Origin: Deltaproteobacteria bacterium
Lineage (GTDB): Bacteria; Desulfobacterota; DAOWNY01
Direction: 5' to 3'
DNA: 11,941 nucleotides
Assembly (NCBI GenBank): GCA_030642325.1
Contig: DAOWNY010000028.1
Coordinates: forward strand, 1 to 11,941
The translations under genes and the position numbers were made by a program. This document shows, in pieces, positions 6,787 through 11,941 of the stretch (position 1 is the stretch's first letter; each line of letters starts with the position of its first letter). The notes beneath the pieces were generated by a model that was not told the origin of the DNA, ran no database searches, and worked only from the letters and a program-made list of their open reading frames with translations.

Positions 6787-7620
6787 ATGGGAATAACATT
6801 AACAGCAGGCATGCGGGCAAATTTATTTTCCTTGCAACAAACCCAAAAACTTATGGAGACAACTCAGCAACGCCTAAGTACAGGAAAAAGAGTTAATAGC
6901 GCCCTGGATGATCCCATAAATTATTTTGCCGCCCAGGGACATACCCAAAGGGCAAGCGATCTTATTTTCCGTAAAGATGAAATGGGTGAAGGAATCCAGA
7001 CCATTAAGGCCGCCGATGCCGGAATTGAGGCAATTACGGATATGATTGCCTCGGCAAAATCTCTTGCTCAATCTGCACTTTCCGGTGAAACCACAACCGA
7101 GATAAACGCCTTGGAAACTCAATACACTGCCCTGCTGGACCAGATTGATACCCTGGCAGCTGATGCGGGGTACAAGGGGGTCAATCTGCTGGGTGGTACC
7201 AGCGAGCTATTGAATGTCAAGTTCGATGAAAACGGTGATTCTTCCATCACCGTGACAGGATTTGACGGATCAGCTTCCGGCCTCAGCCTCGTCGATGTAG
7301 CCACTGACGCTTGGGTCGCTGGAGGTGGAACCGGAGACGTTACCGCAATTAACGGCGATATCACTCTTCTCGACACTGCAAGGACGACTCTGAGGTCCAA
7401 AGCAAAAACGCTGTCCAGTCAGTTGAGCACCATTACCACCCGGGAGGATTTCACCACAAACATGATCAACACACTTCAAGACGGCGCGGCCAAATTGACT
7501 AATGCCGACCTGAATGAGGAGGGTGCTAATATGCTCATGCTCCAGACCCGCCAAGCACTGGGCACTACCAGCTTAAGTCTGGCATCCCAGGCAGCGCAGT
7601 CAGTCCTGAGGTTATTTTAA
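6787..7620 (+). CDS. Flagellin (short type)
   Basis: Filament subunit exported by the flagellar type III system and polymerised outside the cell. At 277 residues it is short, with little or no variable D2/D3 domain. The N-terminal D0/D1 part (about 1-140) has LSTGKRVNSALDDPINYFAAQ-like core residues and the helical IKAADAGIEAI segment; DDPINYFAAQ is the form common in alphaproteobacterial flagellins. The middle (about 140-185) is a small beta-rich insert. The C-terminal D1/D0 part (about 185-277) ends in SLASQAAQSVLRLF, matching flagellin C termini. The ATG follows AAAAGGAGAGG at good spacing. A sigma-28-type promoter and structured leader lie upstream, and a GC-rich stem-loop follows the stop. 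Confidence 0.95.
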   Translation: MGITLTAGMRANLFSLQQTQKLMETTQQRLSTGKRVNSALDDPINYFAAQGHTQRASDLIFRKDEMGEGIQTIKAADAGIEAITDMIASAKSLAQSALSGETTTEINALETQYTALLDQIDTLAADAGYKGVNLLGGTSELLNVKFDENGDSSITVTGFDGSASGLSLVDVATDAWVAGGGTGDVTAINGDITLLDTARTTLRSKAKTLSSQLSTITTREDFTTNMINTLQDGAAKLTNADLNEEGANMLMLQTRQALGTTSLSLASQAAQSVLRLF

Positions 7621-7639
7621 AACTTAATGATCTTTTGAG

Positions 7640-7665
7640 CGGGAGGGGGATGAACCCCCCTCCCG
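7640..7665 (+). terminator. GC-rich stem-loop after flagellin (no U tract)
   Basis: CGGGAGGGGG and CCCCCTCCCG form a perfect ten-base-pair stem with a six-base loop, 20 bases after the flagellin stop. No T run follows, so it is not a classical intrinsic terminator. It more likely protects the 3' end of flagellin mRNA or partly stops transcription, setting a high flagellin to FlbT/FlaF ratio. Confidence 0.6.
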
Positions 7666-7671
7666 TAATAT

Positions 7672-7685
7672 CCTCCCGGGGGAGG
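7672..7685 (+). promoter_or_regulatory. Self-complementary ribosome binding site of the 278-residue protein gene
   Basis: CCTCC (7672-7676) is complementary to GGAGG (7681-7685), the ribosome binding site of the next gene, with a CGGG loop. The upstream stem-loop's right arm also contains CCTCCC (7659-7664), able to pair with the same site. Two alternative pairings could thus hide the ribosome binding site. Confidence 0.45.
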
Positions 7686-7692
7686 TGAAATT

Positions 7693-8529
7693 ATGATGAT
7701 ACCCAAACTATCAAGCAACCAGATTATTTCTTACAATAAACCTGCAACCAGAAAAATGGATTCTTCAGCCCAAAGGGAAGGGATTGATAAACGGATTAGT
7801 TCGCAAAAAGACAACCTGGTCAAATTGGCAAAACCCAGAAGCAGCAATGCCGTTGAACATAATGACCGGCAATCCGTCAACTCCGTTTTGAATAAAGTAG
7901 CCCAAAATATCCGGAATACCGATAAAACAATGAAAAAAGTTGAAATTTACATTGACCGGATGCAAGATAATTTGTTAAAAATAGTAAAGCAATTTCCCCC
8001 TTTTCCCCGGGGTAGTGAAGAAAGAGTTAGAATACTAAACAGCTTTCAATCGCTCCGTAAACAGATTGATCAGTTGACCATCCCCCCAAAAGGTGAATAT
8101 GCCGTAAAAATTATGGCCGATCCCGATCTTGTTCCAGAGGCTGGTGATTGGGACATTGAGTTAAGTAATGGATTACGCAAGACTATCCGCAGCCGGCAAG
8201 TCCACTCCGGACCAACGGGGCTAAACCTCCCCGAACTGTCCGAAAAAGTAGACGACGAAAAAATTCAAGCTGCCGTTAAAGGCCTTGATGCCGCCAAGGC
8301 AACGCTCCGGCAAAGGCAATACGGACTATACGTCGATACTGTAAATATAAAGCATTCTCGGGAATCTGATGCCATTTTTAATCAAAGCGGCAACCTTGAT
8401 GAACCGGAATCAACTTATGCGGATGCCGGTGTAGAGCTAAAAAGCATTGAATTAAAGCAATCTCTTACGAACAAAACAGATTTACCTTTAATCAGTGATC
8501 AATCGCAATTAATGGGATTATTAAATTAA
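7693..8529 (+). CDS. Unrecognised protein of the flagellin locus, flagellin-like helical layout
   Basis: I do not recognise this 278-residue protein. The first 55 residues are polar and probably disordered. Residues about 60-130 are helical, ending in FQSLRKQIDQLTIPP, which resembles the flagellin D1 helix ending in a QIDxLA-type motif. A predicted beta-rich part follows (about 135-185), then a second long helical stretch with AAVKGLDAAKATLRQRQYG, reminiscent of the C-terminal D1 helix of flagellins. It lacks the conserved terminal D0 sequences and any signal peptide. Its position between flagellin and flbT, with a strong GGGGAGG site and a three-base gap to flbT, implies a role in flagellin export, assembly or control. 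It could be a flagellin-derived structural or regulatory partner; this is inference from layout and location. Confidence 0.8.
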   Translation: MMIPKLSSNQIISYNKPATRKMDSSAQREGIDKRISSQKDNLVKLAKPRSSNAVEHNDRQSVNSVLNKVAQNIRNTDKTMKKVEIYIDRMQDNLLKIVKQFPPFPRGSEERVRILNSFQSLRKQIDQLTIPPKGEYAVKIMADPDLVPEAGDWDIELSNGLRKTIRSRQVHSGPTGLNLPELSEKVDDEKIQAAVKGLDAAKATLRQRQYGLYVDTVNIKHSRESDAIFNQSGNLDEPESTYADAGVELKSIELKQSLTNKTDLPLISDQSQLMGLLN

Positions 8530-8532
8530 AAA

Positions 8533-8934
8533 ATGGCACTTAAAATTGTATTGAAACCACATGAACGAATGATAATCGGCGGTGCGGTAGTAGCAGCCAG
8601 TGCCGGCACCAGATGCGAATTGATCATCGAGAATAATATCCCGGTTTTGCGCCAAAAAGATATCATGACAGAAGATGATGCCGATTCATCCGCCCGCCGG
8701 ATCTATTTTGTGATTCAACTCATGTACATTGATGAAAAAAATCTGATTATCCACCACAACACCTATTGGAAGCTAGTTCAGGATTTTATAAAAGCTGCTC
8801 CCAACACGTTGGGTATGATTGATCAGATCAGTGAGCACATTTTGAGCAGTCGTTACTACCAAGCACTCAAACTGGCTAAAAAACTTATCAATTATGAAGA
8901 GGAGGCACTTGCCCGTGTACGCAAATCCAGTTGA
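8533..8934 (+). CDS. flbT: Flagellar biosynthesis repressor FlbT
   Basis: FlbT homologue of 133 residues, the usual length. In Caulobacter FlbT binds the 5' leader of flagellin mRNA and promotes its decay until hook assembly is finished. The N terminus MALKIVLKPHERMIIGGAVV matches the family pattern, LRQKDIM (39-45) is its hallmark, and ARRIYFVIQLMYID (54-67) and the C-terminal YYQALKLAKKLINYE segment also match. It starts three bases after the upstream stop with no good ribosome binding site of its own, so translation is probably coupled to the 278-residue protein. Its end overlaps the flaF start by 20 bases. Its likely target is the long flagellin leader at about 6634-6786. Confidence 0.92.
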   Translation: MALKIVLKPHERMIIGGAVVAASAGTRCELIIENNIPVLRQKDIMTEDDADSSARRIYFVIQLMYIDEKNLIIHHNTYWKLVQDFIKAAPNTLGMIDQISEHILSSRYYQALKLAKKLINYEEEALARVRKSS

Positions 8935-9337
8935 AACATACAACGCCGTAAACAAAGCAACCATGTCCGGTCGTGAAACAGAGGCGGAGGTTCTAAGCCG
9001 AGCGGCCCTGAAGCTTAAGGAATGTCAGAGCAACTGGCATGCTGATGACCGGGAAAAAAAACTGGATGCAGCTCTTCAGTTCAACCAAAGGATTTGGAGC
9101 ATATTTCAGGACGAACTGTCAAAACATGATAATCCTCTTCCCATGCAGTTAAAGCAGGATTTACTCAGCTTGAGTGTGTTCATTGACAAGCGAATTTTCG
9201 AAATCATGGCTTACCCTTCTCCTGAAAAACTTACCGTCATCATCAACATCAACCACAACATCGCCGCCGGTCTACGCCCCTCCTCCGGTGTTCAGCGCTC
9301 TGCAACCCCCATTAAGGCAATTTCCGGAAGCTATTGA
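8915..9337 (+). CDS. flaF: Flagellar biosynthesis regulator FlaF
   Basis: FlaF homologue of 140 residues. FlaF works with FlbT in Alphaproteobacteria and is needed for flagellin synthesis or secretion; it has been described as a flagellin chaperone-like partner. The family pattern is visible: an early Y with VETYNAV, ALQFNQRIWSIF (53-64), LPMQLKQDLLSLSVFIDKR (75-93) and the closing IININHNIAAGL. I chose the GTG at 8915 because GAGGAGG ends nine bases upstream and homologues begin here; an ATG at 8894 would place that site inside the gene. It overlaps flbT by 20 bases. The last 20 residues are beyond the usual family end and are serine/proline-rich. Confidence 0.88.
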   Translation: MYANPVETYNAVNKATMSGRETEAEVLSRAALKLKECQSNWHADDREKKLDAALQFNQRIWSIFQDELSKHDNPLPMQLKQDLLSLSVFIDKRIFEIMAYPSPEKLTVIININHNIAAGLRPSSGVQRSATPIKAISGSY

Positions 9338-9727
9338 CAGCTCATATTTCCACATATACACTTTTTGGGGCTGCACTGTTCGGCAATCATCTCTTTTCCA
9401 TTCTTTCTTGTTTATGTTATCTGTCCGGATGAGGAGAGGAAAATCAAACATAGCCTTCTCAACCCGGCAACAAGAAAAAGAGTGGCACCCCTTCTGTTTT
9501 TCTGTACCGTCAATTTCCAATCTTTGCTGAACCGGTGGGAAAAAAGCCGGGTGTTCATCGCCATGACAAAGCAGGGGATCACGAAATTACCGGCACTACA
9601 AAGGTAGCCAACTTCTATGGCCTTAATCAAAAAAACTTGCTTGCCTCCGAATTATCTGCGTGCTAAAGTGATATTTTAAATTTAAGCCAAGCCAATCAAC
9701 CCTTTTGTCATACCTGAATTGAGCGGT
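9338..9727. other. Gene-poor stretch after flaF
   Basis: About 390 bases in which I see no gene with a credible start, ribosome binding site or recognisable protein, no clear terminator after flaF and no RNA gene. Overlapping frames on both strands exist but none resembles a protein family. It may be decayed sequence, as it borders the right copy of the 140-base repeat. Confidence 0.5.
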
Positions 9728-9867
9728 TTAGCTATTAGCCAAAATGATCACAGGATGTTTTGCTATTACAAGCTTTCATCCATTGGGTGTTATTTCTTGC
9801 CGACGTAATACCTCGGTTTTTCAAAGCTAATCGTTTGTGTGCTGACAGCTGATCGCACAACTTAGGT
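9728..9867 (-). repeat. 140-bp dispersed repeat, right (inverted) copy
   Basis: Inverted partner of 77-216, same length, about 89% identical by eye. The stem pairs TTAGCT/AGCTAA and TATTAC/GTAATA are fully kept. The small CACCC stem keeps four of five pairs, and the GCAAAA stem loses only its outer pair. It ends 22 bases before the start of the PLP-dependent enzyme gene, so on the plus strand it could be part of that gene's leader. The other copy has no comparable downstream gene within the window. Confidence 0.85.
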
Positions 9868-9889
9868 CATAATTTAACACTAAGGAGAA

Positions 9890-11038
9890 ATGATGACTAA
9901 AGACCCCTTAACCCCTTACGGAAATCGACCAATGGTAACCCCCATTGTAAACGCCGTAAACTATGAATACGGTTCATTTGAAGTGCTGCGTCAAATCACC
10001 GACGGTGAAATTGATGGTTATACCTATCATCGAGACGACAACCCCACTGTTCGAGCGGTTGAGAAAAAAATTGCTGCCATGGAAGAAGCCGAAGACTGCA
10101 TCATTTGTACTTCGGGAATGGCAGCCTGCACAATGATATATTTGACATATCTGAGTGCCGGCGACCATATGATCATTTTCCATGATGTGTACGGCGCCCA
10201 TTACAAAGTATCCCTCATTCTGGAGAGATTGGGGGTGTCAATAACATGGCTTGATGCCTCCCAAACCGGCAATATTAAGGATTATATAAAATCCAATACT
10301 AAAATGATTTTTTGCGAGACCCCCAGCAACCCCTTGTGCAAAATCATCGACATCACCGCCCTTTGCCGGCAAGCTGATCGAGTAAATGCCATGGTGATAG
10401 TTGATAATACTTTTGCCACTCCTTATCATCAAAAACCTTTGCTGCTGGGTGCCGATCTGGTGGTGCACAGCGCCACGAAAGGATTGGGAGGACACAACGA
10501 TCTTATGGCCGGTGCCATCGCAGGATCTAAAAGCCATTATAATGAATTATGGTTTACGCGCCAGGCCATTGGAACAACTCATGATGCCTACTCCGCTTCC
10601 CTGCTGGAGCGTGGCCTTAAGACCTTCGAGTTACGAGCGGAAAAAATGGCCAACAATGCCATGGCCATGGCCAAATACCTGGCAGAACACCCCCGCATAT
10701 CGAGAATACATTATCCCGGGTTGCCTGCCGACCCCGGTCACAAGCTTGCCCTCAAACAGATGCAAAAAGGATTCGGCGGTGTTCTGGCCTTCGATGTCGG
10801 CAAAAATCAAGAAGATGCCAAAAAATTTATCAATAATCTCCGGATAATATTTCATGCAGTGAGCCTTGGAGCAACCGAGTCCTTGATTTGCATTCCCTAT
10901 CTTACTACCATGCTTTATCTGCCCCCGGAACGTCGTACCGGTTTTGGTGTGGGCACTAATACTGTCCGTCTCTCGGCAGGCATAGAAAAAGAGGGTCTCT
11001 TGCTGGAAGACCTGGAACGGGCATTGCATGATTTCTGA
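9890..11038 (+). CDS. PLP-dependent Cys/Met metabolism enzyme (gamma-lyase/gamma-synthase family)
   Basis: Cytoplasmic fold-type I PLP enzyme of 382 residues in the family of cystathionine gamma-synthase, cystathionine gamma-lyase and methionine gamma-lyase. PLP-binding K197 sits in SATKGLGGH, D172 in VDNTFATPYH contacts the pyridine nitrogen, Y101 would stack on the ring, Y46 and R48 in YTYHRDDNPT bind the phosphate across the dimer, and S75-G-M77 forms the phosphate loop. VRLSAGIE near the end supplies the carboxylate-binding arginine. The cysteine that marks methionine gamma-lyases two residues after the stacking tyrosine is an alanine here (YGAHY), so I do not assign a specific reaction. 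AAGGAG lies upstream; the second ATG (9893) has better spacing. The 140-base repeat lies directly before it. Confidence 0.92.
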   Translation: MMTKDPLTPYGNRPMVTPIVNAVNYEYGSFEVLRQITDGEIDGYTYHRDDNPTVRAVEKKIAAMEEAEDCIICTSGMAACTMIYLTYLSAGDHMIIFHDVYGAHYKVSLILERLGVSITWLDASQTGNIKDYIKSNTKMIFCETPSNPLCKIIDITALCRQADRVNAMVIVDNTFATPYHQKPLLLGADLVVHSATKGLGGHNDLMAGAIAGSKSHYNELWFTRQAIGTTHDAYSASLLERGLKTFELRAEKMANNAMAMAKYLAEHPRISRIHYPGLPADPGHKLALKQMQKGFGGVLAFDVGKNQEDAKKFINNLRIIFHAVSLGATESLICIPYLTTMLYLPPERRTGFGVGTNTVRLSAGIEKEGLLLEDLERALHDF

Positions 11039-11182
11039 AAAACGGTGGGAGCCACAATCGGCGGACACAAAGTTCAAACCCCCACGGCAATGGGACCAAT
11101 CGCATGGGAATTGGTATGGATCGGGTTCAGATCTTGATAATTGGCTGTCGGAGGACCCCGAGTCGCTTAGCCGCCTTATATC
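11039..11182. other. Unassigned stretch between PLP enzyme gene and DUF6788 remnant
   Basis: About 140 GC-richer bases with no gene that I recognise and no terminator for the upstream gene. On the minus strand it follows the broken end of the DUF6788-like remnant and may be further mobile-element debris. Confidence 0.35.
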
Positions 11183-11317
11183 GTGACCGGGATACTCCGG
11201 TTTTGCACAGATACAATTTTTCTTCCCACATTTTCGATAATTGACAGAGATTGTTCCACGCGTAAAATCTCCTGCCTCACTTAACTTTTCACGCAGCGTT
11301 TTCCGCTTAGATTCCAT
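11183..11317 (-). pseudogene. Truncated DUF6788-like protein remnant
   Basis: The first 45 codons from ATG 11317 encode a KRKTLREKLSEAG helix, then RGTISVNYRKCGKKNCICAK and PEYPGH. This matches the N-terminal part of DUF6788-type proteins, with the paired CGKxNCxC cysteines and a following glycine-histidine, which usually accompany transposases. After the histidine at about 11183 the similarity stops: the frame stays open but reads through non-family sequence and then antisense to the PLP enzyme gene. It is therefore a broken copy with no credible function. Family assignment is from motif memory. Confidence 0.55.
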
Positions 11318-11542
11318 CCTGCTTAAGTGATTCGTATCCGTTCACAGTTTACGGTTTGCAGTTAACTATTGATAAAAATCTGGATCTAAGATGCAATACT
11401 GTGTTCATATTTATGTTGCAAACCCGGTGATAGTATGGTCTTGACAAGCACTATATCCCATGCTATGCAATACAATTACGAGCTTAGATTTTTGCTTATG
11501 GAAAACTTAATGCAGTGGCGGGAAAAAATATATTTTAAGTAC
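11318..11542. other. Gap between DUF6788 remnant and IS5-family transposase
   Basis: 225 AT-rich bases with no gene. It should contain the end of the insertion sequence just left of 11543, but the other end lies outside the window, so its terminal repeat cannot be recognised. A promoter-like site is listed separately. Confidence 0.4.
11441..11469 (+). promoter_or_regulatory. Possible sigma-70-type promoter
   Basis: Perfect TTGACA (11441-11446), 17 bases, then TATGCA (11464-11469) preceded by TGC, an extended -10 form. The -10 is poor. It would read toward the insertion sequence against its transposase gene, so it has no obvious target gene here. Confidence 0.3.
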
Positions 11543-11941
11543 TTATCCGTAAATAAAACCCGCCTTTCGGTAGGCGATGATGGCCGCGGCCATATGTAGC
11601 AACGCCATATAGGTATCACTGAGCTTTTCATAGCGGACTAGTATCTTTCGGAAACAGTTAAACCATGAATGACTTACTTCAACCACCCACCTTCTGGCTT
11701 TCCAGTTGGGGTTGTTCCTTTTCTCCTTTATATCTTCCCCACGCCTTTTCACGTGGGGGATGTATCCCTTGGAAACAATCACCTGCAATGCCGGTTGACT
11801 GTCATAGCCTTTGTCGGCGCACAAATGTTGGGCGATATTCTTGGGGTGTTCAATGATGATTTCTTCCAACACAAGCTCCAATTGGGAGACGTCATGTCGA
11901 TTGGCTCCGGTCACGACGAGCGATAACGGGACACCACGGCC
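11543..11941 (-). CDS. IS5-family transposase, partial (runs off the right edge)
   Basis: C-terminal 132 residues of a DDE transposase of the IS5 family, IS427-like group. The frame is open to the right edge, so the N-terminal part lies outside the window. RGVPLSLVVTGANRHDVSQLE is the standard start of this half. LCADKGYDS (D43 counted from the edge) carries the second catalytic Asp, GYIPHVKRRGE is typical, and RRWVVEVSHSWFNCFRKILVRYEK carries the catalytic Glu (E88). In relatives the residue after this Glu is usually Arg (VVERTHSWFNRF); here it is Val, and a second Arg is Cys. These could reduce activity. It probably belongs to a two-frame or single-frame IS element inserted beside older mobile debris. 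Confidence 0.88.
   Translation of the reverse strand, partial: GRGVPLSLVVTGANRHDVSQLELVLEEIIIEHPKNIAQHLCADKGYDSQPALQVIVSKGYIPHVKRRGEDIKEKRNNPNWKARRWVVEVSHSWFNCFRKILVRYEKLSDTYMALLHMAAAIIAYRKAGFIYG

Noticed and set aside
9174..9607. Overlapping open frames after and across the end of flaF
   Set aside because: They start inside flaF or at weak codons without ribosome binding sites, and their translations look like random sequence.
9842..9873. CTGACA and CATAAT as a sigma-70 promoter for the PLP enzyme gene
   Set aside because: Both boxes are near consensus but the spacer is 20 bases, too long for a normal promoter.
10631..11317. A 228-residue minus-strand open frame as a full gene
   Set aside because: Only the first 45 codons resemble a protein family; most of the rest is antisense to the PLP enzyme gene, so I list only the remnant.
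1..11941. CRISPR arrays, tRNA or rRNA genes
   Set aside because: No regularly spaced short repeats and no recognisable tRNA or rRNA sequence were seen on either strand.

Overview
The window reads like the chromosome of a motile anaerobe with moderate GC. It carries a UbiD-family protein, an acidic amino acid symporter, a PLP-dependent sulfur amino acid enzyme and strong GGAG-type ribosome binding sites. The taxon cannot be fixed from the sequence alone. The Shine-Dalgarno strength suits Bacillota or Desulfobacterota, while the flagellin/FlbT/FlaF set is of the type best known from Alphaproteobacteria, which is unexpected beside the other genes.

Left half, minus strand (positions 6214 down to 262). 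In order of transcription: a UbiD-family protein, the fluoride channel CrcB/FluC, a DUF190 protein, an RNase D-type exonuclease with an HRDC domain, a dicarboxylate/amino acid:cation symporter, and a short-chain dehydrogenase whose start overlaps the symporter end. CrcB plus DUF190 is a known fluoride-associated pairing. Symporter plus SDR looks like a coupled pair, plausibly uptake plus oxidation of a substrate.

Centre, plus strand (6601 to 9337). A sigma-28-type promoter lies about 170 bases before a short flagellin gene. The flagellin is followed by a strong stem-loop, an unrecognised 278-residue protein, then FlbT and FlaF packed end to end. In Alphaproteobacteria FlbT acts on the flagellin mRNA leader and FlaF assists flagellin. 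Here the flagellin leader is about 150 bases long, with a perfect hairpin just before the ribosome binding site and a possible 19-codon leader ORF. The unit therefore looks self-contained: promoter, regulated leader, filament protein, unknown partner and two regulators.

Right part (9338 to 11941). A gene-poor stretch leads to a PLP-dependent gamma-lyase/synthase family gene on the plus strand. Beyond it are a truncated DUF6788-like remnant and an IS5-family transposase that runs off the right edge, which points to a mobile-element-rich boundary.

Two families of dispersed intergenic repeats stand out. A 140-base element occurs at 77-216 and, inverted, at 9728-9867, with about 89% identity and conserved nested stems. 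It brackets the whole 9.5 kb block from the SDR gene to FlaF. A weaker direct repeat of about 80-90 bases occurs at 2555-2642 and 6323-6400, each upstream of a minus-strand gene. The most unusual protein observation is that the UbiD-family protein appears to lack all three metal ligands that hold the prenylated flavin cofactor.
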